A DNA stretch of 64,000 bases from NCBI RefSeq assembly GCF_013375535.1, contig NZ_JABXJG010000003.1, positions 744,001 through 808,000 of the forward strand, given 5' to 3'. Position 1 is the first letter of the stretch; each line of letters opens with the position of its first letter. A model generated the notes under the pieces. The model was not told the DNA's origin. It saw nothing but the letters and a program-made list of their open reading frames with translations, and ran no database searches. Source of the stretch: Sphingobium sp. 15-1 (lineage in GTDB: Bacteria; Pseudomonadota; Alphaproteobacteria; Sphingomonadales; Sphingomonadaceae). Of this stretch, positions 1-9,768 are shown in pieces. A program made the position numbers and the translations under genes.

Positions 1-431
1 CATAGCCGTTGCTCAGCCCGCGGACACGCGAGCCGGTATTATATTCGCTGATCGCGGCTTGGAGCGGATAGGCATGGCCGGCGGCGCTGGCGCGGCTGTA
101 ATTGTCGGTCAGCACCCGAGCGCCTGCCCGCAGATTGGTGCAGGGGTCGAATACCGTCTCCGCCGTCAGGCCGAGGTGCGCGAAGTTCGCGCTGTTGATC
201 TGCATCAGCCCGGCATCGAAATTGGCGCCGCGCTGCAGGAGTCCCCTGGCCGTCGCGATCGCATCGGCGGCATTGCCGGGCTGGCGACGCAAGGCCCCAC
301 CCGAATTGACCCGATGCGGAACGGATCGCCCTCGGATTCGACGCGGATCACCGCCACCATCGTCTCGGGCGCGACGGAGGCGCAACAGGCTTGCGCAGCA
401 ACGCCGCCAGAACCGGCCCCTCTAGCCCCAT
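1..431 (-). pseudogene. VirB1-like lytic transglycosylase, frameshifted and cut by the window edge
   Basis: The minus strand encodes a SLT-fold transglycosylase of the VirB1 type, a periplasmic enzyme that opens peptidoglycan for a conjugation channel. The pieces APETMVAVIRVESEG, then GLMQINSANFAHLGL, then a run ending AISEYNTGS..GLSNGY follow in family order; the Glu of VESEG is the expected catalytic acid. ATG at 431 is preceded by a good GGAGAAGG site. The frame breaks twice: near 396, where one extra base would give LAQACCASVAPET, and near 309-312, where one extra C would give IGVNSGGA. The C-terminus lies beyond position 1. Family assignment is firm; whether the two indels are genuine decay or sequence errors cannot be told from here. 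Confidence 0.75.
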
Positions 432-545
432 TGCAAGCCCTTCTCCCGTGAGTCTGATAATAGGATATATTACAAAGCCGAATTTGCGGCAATACGCATT
501 GATGATCGGGGGGCTGGCGGAGCGCACCGCGTTCAGCCGGAATCG

Positions 546-1217
546 GTGGCGTCGCTTGCTGCCGACTTGATGCAGCAAGGGCGATTGCCTAGTTCAGTTC
601 GGTCTCAGCGTCCGACGCGGCGTTCGGCATCATTCCACGACAAGCAGAGCGGACCCTTGGCCAATACTTTCCTGTTTCTCGCAGAAACGAACCTGTCGCC
701 GTCGATAGCCGAGCAACGGAAAGCGTGCGAAGCCGCCGGCGACGTGATCGTGGAAGCCGGCAGGATCAGCTTTCTCGATTTGCCCAAGAAGCTGGAACAG
801 AGCGGTTTCGAGCTGGGGCACGGCGACAGGATCAAGATCTACGATTTCACCTGTCTGCCGGTGAACACGGCCACGCTCGTCCGCATGTTGGTGAAGTTGC
901 TAGGCAAGGGCGTCGCGATCGAGTTCAGCGCCGCCCTCATCGTTCTGGACCCCGACGGCGATAATGATGAGGCGTTGCGCCTGCTGGTCGCCCTCGACAG
1001 CCATTGGCGGCGCGTTCACGGCATGAAAACGCATCCGCCGCACATCAAGACCGGACGCAAGCCCAGGCTGAAGGCCGATCAGCTCCCGAAGATACAGGCG
1101 ATGCTCGCGGCCGAGGGTGCCACCTACAACAGCGTGGCTTCCGAGCTTGGCCTGGCGCGATCGACGGTGTTCGAGTTCGTGAAGCGGCACAAGCCCGTCG
1201 CGGCCGAGGCGTCATAG
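546..1217 (+). CDS. Resolvase-like protein lacking the catalytic serine
   Basis: The protein has the outline of a small serine recombinase: an N-terminal segment aligning with the usual strand-plus-EQR helix (FLFLAETNLSPSIAEQRKACEAAG), a central region with the L..L...G..IEF layout, and a C-terminal Hin-like HTH (GRKPRLKADQLPKIQAML...SVASELGLARSTVFEFVKRH). Where active resolvases have R-V-S, this protein reads E-T-N, so the nucleophilic Ser is absent and it is probably a DNA-binding or regulatory relative, not an active recombinase. The start is uncertain: GTG 546 gives 223 aa, but the conserved domain begins near residue 37, so a TTG at 657 is possible. It overlaps the converging HTH gene at 1212 by a few bases. 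Confidence 0.6.
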   Translation: MASLAADLMQQGRLPSSVRSQRPTRRSASFHDKQSGPLANTFLFLAETNLSPSIAEQRKACEAAGDVIVEAGRISFLDLPKKLEQSGFELGHGDRIKIYDFTCLPVNTATLVRMLVKLLGKGVAIEFSAALIVLDPDGDNDEALRLLVALDSHWRRVHGMKTHPPHIKTGRKPRLKADQLPKIQAMLAAEGATYNSVASELGLARSTVFEFVKRHKPVAAEAS

Positions 1218-1454
1218 CGGCGAAAGCAGGTCCGTTATCGGTATTTCGAGCGCCATCGAGAGCGCCGCCAGCTCGCGCAGCGTGATCTCCCGCGCCCGCC
1301 CGTGGAAAATGGCCTGCAATCGTTCTTCGGGTAAAGTGCTCGCGGCGGCCAGGTCACCAATTGTGAGATTCTTCTTATCCGCTTCTGCTTTCGCGCGAAT
1401 ATGAAGACTTGCGTAAACGTCGTTTACGCGCTCCTCCCTCTTATGACCTGTCAT
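1212..1454 (-). CDS. Small HTH regulator (XRE-like)
   Basis: An 80-residue protein whose middle (LTIGDLAAASTLPEERLQAIFHGRAREITLRELAALSMALEI) fits a cro/XRE-type helix-turn-helix: a helix, a turn with a small residue, a recognition helix, then the typical A..L.I....L tail. It has no other domain. It lies in the same direction as the second XRE gene at 1535-1786, with about 80 bp between them. Target genes are unknown; such small regulators often act on neighbouring mobile-element genes. The start at 1454 keeps the HTH complete. Confidence 0.55.
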   Translation of the reverse strand: MTGHKREERVNDVYASLHIRAKAEADKKNLTIGDLAAASTLPEERLQAIFHGRAREITLRELAALSMALEIPITDLLSPL

Positions 1455-1534
1455 GGCCTTGTTACCCGAACCTTATCTTGGCACTTGCCAGACCAATTGG
1501 CGCGATGGCCCTGTCTAGCGAAGATTGCACAATT

Positions 1535-1786
1535 CTAGGGGTTTGTATGAGCGGCCAACAGAGCAACGACAGTGGTTTGCAACCCTTTGGCCATATCCTC
1601 CAGAACCTCCAGAGTCGGGTTGGCCTTGGCTTGTTCGATAAGCGAGATATGCGAGGCTGCGATGCCGGTCCGCTCCGCAAGTTCGGCCTGTGAGATGGCC
1701 AGATCGGCACGGCGACGCTTGCAATTTTCTGCCAACAGTTTCGCTAGCTCTGACGCTGCCTCATCCAACCTCAAATATCGCGCCAT
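1535..1786 (-). CDS. XRE-family transcriptional regulator
   Basis: An 83-residue protein with a textbook XRE HTH: LAENCKRRRADLAISQAELAERTGIAASHISLIEQAKANPTLEVLEDMAKGL. SQAELAERTGI and SHISLIE are the scaffold and recognition helices. A longer frame runs up to 1855, but ATG 1786 is preferred because a GGGA ribosome-binding stretch precedes it and the domain begins just downstream. The gene is divergent from the hypothetical gene at 1937, with an AT-rich segment between them (about 1855-1910), where autoregulation would be plausible. Confidence 0.7.
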   Translation of the reverse strand: MARYLRLDEAASELAKLLAENCKRRRADLAISQAELAERTGIAASHISLIEQAKANPTLEVLEDMAKGLQTTVVALLAAHTNP

Positions 1787-1936
1787 AGGGTTGTCCCGTC
1801 CGTCGTTCGCTAAGCATCCGCCCAATCCGGCGGCGGAAATTATAGCGACCTGCACGGCCTATGCGATATTATCTAATTAACTACCTTTTTTTGCATAACT
1901 TTGACAACAAAATCCAAACGCCATATCGTGACGAGA

Positions 1937-2359
1937 ATGGCACGTCGCAGTCGATCAAACCTAAGCCCGATCACTCCCGCTACCTGTATGCAGCGCAAGC
2001 GGCAAGTAATGGCTGCCGCAGGCTTTGTGCAATGTAAGCTACAGATACCAATCAGCTTCGGTCAGCGTCTAAATCATCTCAAATTCCTCCATAATATGCG
2101 TGGCCTCGACAGTGTGGTTTCCGCGATGATCCGCAAGGCAATGGCAAATTACTCCGCCGATGAACTGGTGGCGCCACCTCCGCCATGCGATCATGACAGG
2201 TTAAAACAAGTCGCGCTTCACATACCTCGAGAGCATTACGCTTTCCTTGTAGCGGTAGCGGAACGCAACCGGGGCATCAATCTCGGCATCGCTCTTGAAA
2301 CCGTTGGAAGCTATGTCACCAATCTGACAATGACGCCTTTGCAACTTTCCCTGTTCTAA
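1937..2359 (+). CDS. Hypothetical protein
   Basis: A 140-residue basic protein (about 152 aa if a TTG at 1901 is used). The N-terminus is Arg/Ser rich. The middle (CKLQIPISFGQRLNHLKFLHNMRGLDSVVSAMIRKAM) looks like a beta strand followed by two helices and resembles a ribbon-helix-helix layout, but no family was recognised. ATG 1937 was chosen because neither candidate has a strong ribosome-binding site and the residues before it look uncharacteristic. It stands alone, upstream of a 430-bp gene-free stretch. Confidence 0.45.
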   Translation: MARRSRSNLSPITPATCMQRKRQVMAAAGFVQCKLQIPISFGQRLNHLKFLHNMRGLDSVVSAMIRKAMANYSADELVAPPPPCDHDRLKQVALHIPREHYAFLVAVAERNRGINLGIALETVGSYVTNLTMTPLQLSLF

Positions 2360-2789
2360 CATTCGGAACGGGAACCGTATGATTGCACCAACTTCCTATC
2401 TAGTCACCTGTTCCTGCGACAAATAGGATTATTTGAAAGACAAAATCTGAAGTATCGAGAGTGTCGCCATGATGACTTGTGTTTTTCATCAGCATAGCTG
2501 ATCCAAGTAACTGGCGAGCGGTTTTGCCTGTGCAAACCAAACAAATAACGCTGCTTCTCAATCTGTGAGGTGCCGAATCTCTCTGTCCTCTTGCTATTAA
2601 TCGAATTTCGAAATTGTCACAGCAGAAAGATCTACCTTGCGAGCTTAGAGTAACAATCTCAATCCAGTGCAGGATACGACAGTGAATGTTGCACAATTTG
2701 GGCAATGTAATCTGGTTAGAAAACCTATATATTATTTATATGATCTTCATCATGCCAGATAAGAATGACTCAAAATATGGAGGAATTAT
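2360..2789. other. Gene-free AT-rich spacer
   Basis: No convincing gene was found here. The stretch is much richer in A+T than its surroundings, especially around 2710-2790. The 101-residue minus-strand reading frame at 2400-2705 has no family resemblance. It separates the regulator cluster from the 3' end of the acyl-CoA operon. No clear hairpin terminator was identified. Confidence 0.5.
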
Positions 2790-3912
2790 CTAATTGTTGT
2801 TAATCGTCTCAAGTGGTGCCATCCCAATTTCGCGGAGGATTTCGCTGGAATGTTCGCCATTACGGGGAACGGAGGGCGGATCGGGAACTTCCTCACCGAC
2901 GAAACGTGGCGCCGCACGTGCTTGCAGCACGCCATGAGCACGCGAGTAAATCTCGCGCGCGGCCATATGCGGATGTTCTGCGGACTGCGTGGGCGTCAGG
3001 ACCGGCGCAAAGCATATGTCTGTTCCCTCCAGCAATACACGCCACTCAGCGGCGGTCCGAGTGGCAAACAAGCGTTCCAGCCTCGCTCCAAGTGTCGGCC
3101 AGACCACTGGATCATATTGGGCGGCGAAGGCCGGATCGTCCGCCAGTCCGAGCTTTTCCATCAGCAAGCTGTAGAATTTCGGCTCGACCGGACCAATCGT
3201 CACATATTCGCTATCGGCACAGCGGTAGGCGCGATACCAGTGCGGGCCATCCAACAGAGTCTGCCCTCGTTCGAATGCGCGCGGATTGTCGGCATTCAGC
3301 GAGAGCAATAAATTCATCATGTGCGCTGAGCCATCGACGATCGCAGCGTCGACCACGCGCCCCTTGCCATCCGAGCGGGCCGCGAGAACCGCAGCCAGGA
3401 TGCCGACAGCAAGGTAGAGCGCTCCACCGCCTATGTCGCCGACGAGGGTTGGCGGAGAGAAGGGGGGACGCCCTGCTTCTCCTGAATAGAACAAGGCTCC
3501 AGAGAGGCCGATATAGTTTATGTCGTGGCCAGCCACATGTGCCAGCGGCCCGTCTTGTCCCCACCCGCGTCATCCGTCCGTAAACCAGGGCACTGTTACG
3601 ACTATGGCACTGTTCGGGTCCGATGCCCAGGCGTTCGGCTACTCCTGGCCGCATTCCCTCGATAAGTGCGTCAGAGCGCTCGACGAGACGTAGGACCGTC
3701 TCTACACCCTCCGGTTGTTTCAGGTCGATCGCTATCGACCGTTTCCCGCGATTGACGATCATGGCGCTCCCGGTGTTGGTGACGGAAGCTTCAGCCTCTG
3801 GACGTTCGACGAGAATGACATCTGCACCCAGATCGGCCAGCAGCATACCGGCAAAAGGCCCCGGCCCCAGTCCCGCAAGCTCGACGATGCGCAGTCCTGT
3901 CAGTACTCCCAT
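2790..3912 (-). pseudogene. Family III CoA-transferase (CaiB/BaiF type), one frameshift
   Basis: Family III CoA-transferases move CoA between acyl groups; relatives include alpha-methylacyl-CoA racemase. The N-terminal part (MGVLTGLRIVELAGLGPGPFAGMLLADLGADVILVERP) from ATG 3912 and the C-terminal part starting AGHDINYIGLSGAL are both clear and typical, but lie in different frames. The family motif GRMTGWGQDGPLA is read here as GRMTRVGTRR; removing one G around 3562-3566 restores TRWGQDGPLAHVAGHDIN. It is the last gene of the minus-strand operon, 5 bp after the acyl-CoA dehydrogenase. The break is in a short G/C run, so a sequence error is possible. Confidence 0.8.
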
Positions 3913-3917
3913 GGTGC

Positions 3918-5054
3918 CTACTCCGCCGCTACCCTGCGTCCAATGACCAGACGCTGGATGTCGCTCGTCCCCTCGTAGATCCGGCAAACCCGAACATCGC
4001 GGTAGATCCGCTCCACTGGATAATCTGCAAGATAGCCGTAACCGCCATGTATCTGGATCGCATCCGAACAGACCTTTTCCGCCATATCGGACGCGAAGAG
4101 CTTGGCCATTGAGGCCTCCTTCAGGCATGGTTTACCCGCATCGCGAAGGTCGGCGGCGTGGAAGACAAGCTGTTCTGCCGCAGCGATCTGCGTCGCCATG
4201 TCGGCAAGTCGGAACGAGACCGCCTGATGCTCGACGATCGGTTTGCCGAACTGTCGACGCTCTTTGGCGTAGCTGAGCGCTGCTTCAAACGCAGCGCGGG
4301 CCATGCCGACCGACTGGGCAGCGATCCCGATGCGCCCTCCTTCTAGATTCGCGAGCGCGATCTTCAGCCCCATGCCCTCCGAGCCGAGCAGTTGATCGGC
4401 AGACACGCGCATGTCTTCAAACGCGAGCTGACAGGTGTCAGATGCGTGCTGGCCCAGTTTTTCCTCGACGCGCACGACATGGTAGCCGACCGTATTCGTA
4501 GGAACGATGAAAGCGGAGAGCCCGTTTTTGCCCTTCGCCGGATCGGTCACGGCGAACACAATGGCAATGTGGCCGTTCTTGCCTGTTGTTATGAATTGCT
4601 TGGCCCCGTCGAGGACATAGTGATCGCCGTCACGGCGGGCCTGCGTTCGCAACGATGCGGGATCAGAGCCGGCCTCGGGTTCGGTCAGACAGAAGCAACC
4701 CAGCTTCTCGCCGCGCGCCATCGGCTTAAGGAACCTTTCGCGCTGCGCGTCATTGCCGTAGGCCATGATTGGCGCGCAGCCGACGCCGTTATGCACCGCC
4801 ATGATCGTCGATACGGCGCCACAACCCGCCGCGATCTCGATCAGCGCCGCTGCATAGGAGACATAGTCCATCCCGGCGCCGCCCCAAGCCTCATCGATGG
4901 TCATGCCCATAAAGCCGAGCTCGGCCATCTTCGCCAGCGCCTCGGCGGGGAAGTGGTGCTCGTGGTCCCACTTCTCCGCGAAGGGAGCCAGCTCGCTCTG
5001 GGCGAAGGTACGGGCCATGTCGCGCACCATCTGCTGCTCATCGTTGAGGATCAT
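3918..5054 (-). CDS. Acyl-CoA dehydrogenase
   Basis: A 378-residue FAD-dependent acyl-CoA dehydrogenase, catalysing alpha,beta-desaturation of an acyl-CoA in beta-oxidation or branched-chain acyl breakdown. Family signatures: LNDEQQMVRDMARTFAQSEL at the N-terminus, CFCLTEPEAGSDPASL with QFITTGKNG in the FAD/substrate region, and CRIYEGTSDIQRLVIGR at the end, where the Glu of YEGTSDIQ is at the catalytic-base position of short/medium-chain enzymes. ATG 5054 was chosen over an upstream extension because it overlaps the thiolase stop as ATGA (translational coupling). The substrate cannot be read from sequence. Confidence 0.9.
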   Translation of the reverse strand: MILNDEQQMVRDMARTFAQSELAPFAEKWDHEHHFPAEALAKMAELGFMGMTIDEAWGGAGMDYVSYAAALIEIAAGCGAVSTIMAVHNGVGCAPIMAYGNDAQRERFLKPMARGEKLGCFCLTEPEAGSDPASLRTQARRDGDHYVLDGAKQFITTGKNGHIAIVFAVTDPAKGKNGLSAFIVPTNTVGYHVVRVEEKLGQHASDTCQLAFEDMRVSADQLLGSEGMGLKIALANLEGGRIGIAAQSVGMARAAFEAALSYAKERRQFGKPIVEHQAVSFRLADMATQIAAAEQLVFHAADLRDAGKPCLKEASMAKLFASDMAEKVCSDAIQIHGGYGYLADYPVERIYRDVRVCRIYEGTSDIQRLVIGRRVAAE

Positions 5055-6232
5055 AGGATTTCTACCGCCAGCGCCGTGGCCTCGCCGCCACCGATACACA
5101 AAGTCGCAATGCCCCTTTTAAGGCCGTGCTTGCGAAGCGCTTCCGTCAGCGTCACGACCACCCTGGCACCGGAAGCACCGATCGGATGGCCGAGCGCGCA
5201 GGCGCCGCCATGAACATTGACCTTTTCGTGCGGCAGTCCCAGTTCTCGCATCACGATCAGCGCGACGATGGCGAAGGCTTCGTTGATCTCCCACAGATCG
5301 ACGTCGTCGACGGCCCAGCCGACCTTGCCGAGCAGCCTGCGGATGGCCCCGACCGGCGCTGACGCAAACTGCGAGGGCGTCGATGCCCATGTCGCATGGC
5401 CGACGACCCTCGCCAACGGGGCCGATCCGCGCTTCTCGGCTTCGCATAGCGCCATCATCACCACGGCGGCCGCTCCATCCGATATCGACGATGAATTGGC
5501 GGCGGTAACCGTTCCGCCGTCCCGGAAGGCGGGTTTGAGCGTCGGGATGTTTTCCGGTCTGGCCTTTCCCGGCTGCTCGTCGACCGAGATTACGACTCGT
5601 CCCTTGCGGGTCTCGACCGCCACCGGCGTGATTTCGGCAGTGAAGCTGCCGTCTCGCGTGGCGTTCAGCGCCCGCTCCAGCGAGGCAAGCGCATAGCTAT
5701 CCTGTTCCGCACGAGTGAAGCCATAGACCTGCGCCGCGTCCTCGGCGAAGGTGCCCATCAGACGCCCTCGATCATAGGCGTCTTCCAGACCATCGAGGAA
5801 CATGTGGTCGACGACCGCGCCGTGGCCGAGTCGAAGACCGGCACGCGCCTTGGGCAGCAGATAAGGCGAGTTGGTCATGCTTTCCATGCCGCCCGCAACA
5901 AGGACCTGCGCGTTATCGGCAACCAGCATGTCATAGGCGAACATGATCGCCTGCATGCCTGAACCGCACATCTTGTTGACGGTGGAGCATCCGGCACTTT
6001 CGGGCAATCCGGCACCGAGCGCGGCCTGCCTGGCAGGGGCCTGCCCTTGGCCTGCTGGCAGGACGCATCCCATTATCGCGCCCTCGACATCGCCGGCAGG
6101 AACGCCGGCGCGGCCAACCGCGGCGCGAATCGCTTCGGCTCCGAGCTGGTACGCTGATAGGCTTGCAAAATCGCCCTGCAGCCCGGCCATCGGAGTTCGC
6201 GCGGCCCCGACAATGACAATCTGGTCATTCAT
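5051..6232 (-). CDS. Acetyl-CoA acetyltransferase / 3-ketoacyl-CoA thiolase
   Basis: A 393-residue thiolase that cleaves a 3-ketoacyl-CoA with free CoA (or runs in reverse). The N-terminus is IVIVGAARTPMAGLQGDF; the nucleophilic Cys is about residue 89 in STVNKMCGSGMQAI; the C-terminal motifs NVHGGACALGHPIGASGARV and TLCIGGGEATAL carry the catalytic His and second Cys. All active-site residues are present. ATG 6232 gives the normal family length. It follows the SDR gene by 19 bp and its stop overlaps the acyl-CoA dehydrogenase start. Confidence 0.92.
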   Translation of the reverse strand: MNDQIVIVGAARTPMAGLQGDFASLSAYQLGAEAIRAAVGRAGVPAGDVEGAIMGCVLPAGQGQAPARQAALGAGLPESAGCSTVNKMCGSGMQAIMFAYDMLVADNAQVLVAGGMESMTNSPYLLPKARAGLRLGHGAVVDHMFLDGLEDAYDRGRLMGTFAEDAAQVYGFTRAEQDSYALASLERALNATRDGSFTAEITPVAVETRKGRVVISVDEQPGKARPENIPTLKPAFRDGGTVTAANSSSISDGAAAVVMMALCEAEKRGSAPLARVVGHATWASTPSQFASAPVGAIRRLLGKVGWAVDDVDLWEINEAFAIVALIVMRELGLPHEKVNVHGGACALGHPIGASGARVVVTLTEALRKHGLKRGIATLCIGGGEATALAVEIL

Positions 6233-6251
6233 GGCAAATCCTGTCCCCCAA

Positions 6252-7019
6252 TCACTTCGGCGGCATGCGCAGCGCGCCATCAAGCCGGATCACCTCGCCG
6301 TTGAGCATGGAGTTCTCGACGATATGCTGCGCCAGCGCCGCATACTCCTCCGGGCGGCCTAAACGGGACGGAAAGGGAACACCCTTGCCCAGCGCGTCTT
6401 GCACCTCCTGAGGCATGGCCGCCATCATCGGGGTGCCGAAGATGCCTGGCGCGATGGTCACGACCCTGATGCCGTGGCCCGCCAGTTCGCGCGCGGCCGG
6501 GAGAGTCAGTGCTGCCACGCCGCCCTTAGAGGTGGCATAGGCCGCTTGCCCGATCTGCCCATCGAACGCAGCGATCGACGCTGTGTTGACGACCACCCCG
6601 CGTTCTCCGTCCGGGCCTGGTTCTTCCCTCGCGATAGCCTCGGCACAGAGGCGGAGCATGTTGAACGTACCCACAAGGTTGACCGAGATCACCCGGGCAA
6701 AGCTATCGAGCCGATGGATCTCCTTCTTGCCAAGAATCTTCTCTCCCGGCGCGACACCCGCACAGTTCACCAACCCGTGTAGATGACCGAAGCTGTCGAG
6801 CGCCAGCTTCACTGCCGCCCGGCCGTGTTCCTCGCTGGTCACATCTCCGGAGATGACGCAGGCTTCACCCTCGACATTGGCCCGTTCGGCCTCCGCGGCC
6901 ATGCCGTTGAGGTCGAACAGCACCAGCCGCGCGCCCGCCTTCGCAAATCCACGCGCAACTGCCGAACCGAGGCCGGATCCAGCCCCCGTCACGATGAAAA
7001 CCTTATTCTCTAACTGCAA
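6252..7019 (-). CDS. SDR-family 3-hydroxyacyl-CoA dehydrogenase (type 2-like)
   Basis: A 255-residue classical short-chain dehydrogenase. The NAD-binding motif TGAGSGLG is at residues 11-18, the NCAG motif at 85-88, and the catalytic Ser148, Tyr161 and Lys165 lie in NTASIAAFDGQIGQAAYATSK. This Tyr region and the long insertion GEKILGKKE..LDSFARVISVNLVGTFN match mitochondrial-type 3-hydroxyacyl-CoA dehydrogenase type 2 (HSD17B10-like) better than FabG. In the operon it would oxidise the 3-hydroxyacyl-CoA produced after hydration; no enoyl-CoA hydratase gene was seen in the window. Confidence 0.85.
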   Translation of the reverse strand: MQLENKVFIVTGAGSGLGSAVARGFAKAGARLVLFDLNGMAAEAERANVEGEACVISGDVTSEEHGRAAVKLALDSFGHLHGLVNCAGVAPGEKILGKKEIHRLDSFARVISVNLVGTFNMLRLCAEAIAREEPGPDGERGVVVNTASIAAFDGQIGQAAYATSKGGVAALTLPAARELAGHGIRVVTIAPGIFGTPMMAAMPQEVQDALGKGVPFPSRLGRPEEYAALAQHIVENSMLNGEVIRLDGALRMPPK

Positions 7020-7069
7020 AACAGAACTCCCATGAACTCGTCATCCAACGAGGTGGCTGGCCGGAACGC

Positions 7070-8744
7070 TCACGCTGCAGCCGTGATCTCCGCGTTGCGC
7101 AGAACAAAGCGCTGGATTTTCCCGCTGGGCGTCTTCGGCAGCGAAGCGACGAAGGCGAATTCGCGGGGATAGGCATGGGCAGACAGGCGATTGCGTACAT
7201 GGCGGCGTAATTCTTCCTCCAATTCCGGCGTTGCCTCGTAGGCCGCATTCAACACGACGAAGGCTTTCACGATTTCGGTGCGTTCGGGATCGGGCTTGCC
7301 AATCACTGCGGCCTCGACAACCGCGGGATGCTCGATCAGTGCACTCTCGACGTCGAACGGCCCGATCCGGTATCCCGAGGAGGTAATGACATCGTCAGCG
7401 CGGCCGACGAAAGAGATATGGCCGGTCGGCTCCAGTTCGACTGTGTCGCCCGTACGATAGTAGCCGCCATACACGGACGGCGTCGCTTCGTTGAGATAGC
7501 CCGCAAACCACATAATCGGAGATTTCTCAACGTGGACAGCCAGTATGCCGGGCTGGTTGGGGCCGAGGACGTGATCTTCCTCGTCGAGCACAACAACATG
7601 GTAGCCCGGCATGGCAAAACCCGCTGACCCAATGCGAATATCGTGATCGAGCCCGTGGTGATTGTTGACGCACATACCCAATTCCGTCTGCCCATAATGG
7701 TCAGCGATCGGGACATCGAGATGCTCGGCAAACCAGCGGACGACTTCCGGATTCAGCGGCTCACCTGCGGAAGAAACGCGCCGCAAGCACCCCTTCACGG
7801 TAGCCGCCACGTCCGGACCGGCGGCGATCATCAAGCGATAGGCGGTGGGTGCGCCGGCGAGGTTGGTGATGCCCGCGTTCTGGATCAATTGGTACGTGGT
7901 TTCAACCGAGAACGGCCCGTCGAAGAATGTGGTCGAATGGCCAAGCAGGAGTGGACCGATCACGGCATAGTACAACCCATAGGCCCAGCCGGGATCGGCG
8001 ATGTTCCAGTAGATATCGCCTTTGCGCAGGTCGATCGCATATTCCATGTACGCACGGAACGAGACCAGCGCTTTCAGCGGCACCGGCACACCCTTGGGTA
8101 AGCCGGTCGTCCCCGACGTCGACATCAAAAGGAAGATGTCGTCCCCGGCACGTGCAACAGGTTCGAATTCTGCACTCTGGCATGCTAGTTCGGCGGCCAG
8201 ATCAAGATCGCCCTCACGGATCTGCTCGCCGCCGTAAGCGGGCGTTGTCACGGCAATCAAGGGGGCATTGTCGACATCATCGAATTTAGGCCGGTTGGCC
8301 GGATCGGTGACGACGAGCTTTGCTTGGCTGGTGCCCAGCCTTTGCTCAATCGCCTTCGATCCAAAAGCCGTGAACATCGGCTGATAGACCGCTCCTGACC
8401 GCCACACACCAAGAGCGGCGATGATCAGGTCAGGTACGCGAGGCAACATCACCGCAAACGCGGTCTCCCGGAACGATGCCACGGCCGGCGAGGAAATTTG
8501 CGAAACGGGCCGATGCATCGCGCAATTCCCCAAAAGTCAAGTCAAGCTTCCGTCCCGTTGCGTCTTCCCAGTGGACAGCCACCTTGGACGGGTCTTCGGC
8601 CCATCGATCGCAGCATTCGACGCAGGCGTTGATGCCAGTTGAAAGGCTGCCAAATAGCTTACCGGCTTCGGTATCCAGATCGAAGGATCGATAGACACCC
8701 CGATAGCAGGCGGACTCAGATTCTTGTGCGCCGGAAGTCATCAT
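7070..8744 (-). pseudogene. AMP-forming acyl-CoA synthetase, one frameshift
   Basis: The enzyme activates a carboxylic acid to its CoA thioester via an acyl-adenylate and would open the pathway. The C-terminal 487 residues are intact: the P-loop-like LMSTSGTTGLPKGVP, DHYGQTELGM, YRTGDTVELEPTGHISFVGRADDVITSSGYRIGPFDVE, and the terminal PKTPSGKIQRFVLR with the catalytic Lys. The N-terminal 95 residues (from ATG 8744) lie in another frame. The break is an extra T in the coding strand at 8456-8458; without it the text reads GDRVAVMLPRVPDLIIAALGVWRSGAVYQP. It resembles the acetate/medium-chain ligase group. Possibly a sequence error. Confidence 0.8.
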
Positions 8745-8997
8745 GGCTGCTTTGATCTCCAGTAATTTTGCGGGGCAATGCGATCGACCGGGTCGTCACT
8801 ATCGCCAGATTCATTCCGAACCTCCTCCACACCGTGATTCAAACGAGGGGATAGCGAGATATCCTGCCCTCTGTCAACGGCGGAGTAAAAGTCGGCCATT
8901 GGGCGGCGCAAAATCAGGCCGGGTGATCCGTGTGCTGGCGAGCGCCGCGAGGGCGTAGCCCGAGTGGGGGTCGCCAACACACGGATGGTCTTTTCTG

Positions 8998-9768
8998 TCA
9001 GGGGTTGGAGCGTGCCTTGCGCGCCTGGCTTTGGGCCAGACGATAGCTCTCTCCGTTCATCTCGAGTATGGAGACGTGGTGGGTAAGCCGGTCGAGGAGC
9101 GCGCCTGTCAGGCGCTCGGAGCCGAACGTTTCGGTCCACTCGTCGAACGGCAAGTTGCTGGTGATCAGCGTCGAGCCGCGCTCGTAACGCTGCGAGATCA
9201 GCTCGAACAGCAGTTCCGCGCCGGTTTTCGAGAGCGGCACGAACCCCAGTTCATCGATGATGAGGAGCTTGTATCCGGCCATTTGCTTGTGGAGGCGCAG
9301 AAGGCGGCGTTCGTCGCGTGCCTCCATCATCGCGCTGACCAGCGCGGACGCGGTGGTGAAGCCGACCGTCAGGCCCTTCTGGCAGGCGGCAAGGCCGAGG
9401 CCGATCGCCACATGGGTCTTGCCGGTTCCCGAGGGACCAAGGGCTATGACGTTCTCGCGGCGGTGATCCAGTCGCAGCGTGCCAGTTCCAGCACCTGCAT
9501 CTTGTTGAGCTTGGGGATCGCGGCAAAGTCGAAGCTGTCGAGGCTCTTGGCGGCCGGGAACTTCGCAGCCTTGATCCGGCGCTCGACCATCCGGCCGGGC
9601 GTTCCCGGTCGATCAGCTCCAGTTCGACAAGCCGGGCAAGGTAGCGGACGTGATCTGCGCCCTCGGCCGCGCATCGCCGGGCCAGCTTGTCATGCTCGCG
9701 CAGGAAGGTTGGTAGCTTGAGCGTCTTGAGGTGGCTGGCCAGTAACAGCTCGGGGACGGACTGCTCAT
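8998..9768 (-). pseudogene. istB: IstB ATPase remnant of IS21 copy A
   Basis: This is the transposition-helper ATPase that normally loads onto target DNA and stimulates IstA. Compared with the intact copy at 38005-38772 it has lost one G near 9750, gained 5 bp near 9594-9601, and lost one T near 9463. Each change shifts the frame, so only the C-terminal 137 residues (MAIGLGLAACQKGLTVGF to KARSNP, including LLIIDELGF) remain open. The Walker A segment is out of frame with the rest. Confidence 0.88.

Noticed and set aside
2400..2705. 101-residue minus-strand frame in the AT-rich spacer
   Set aside because: No recognisable motif and no ribosome-binding site; composition looks random.
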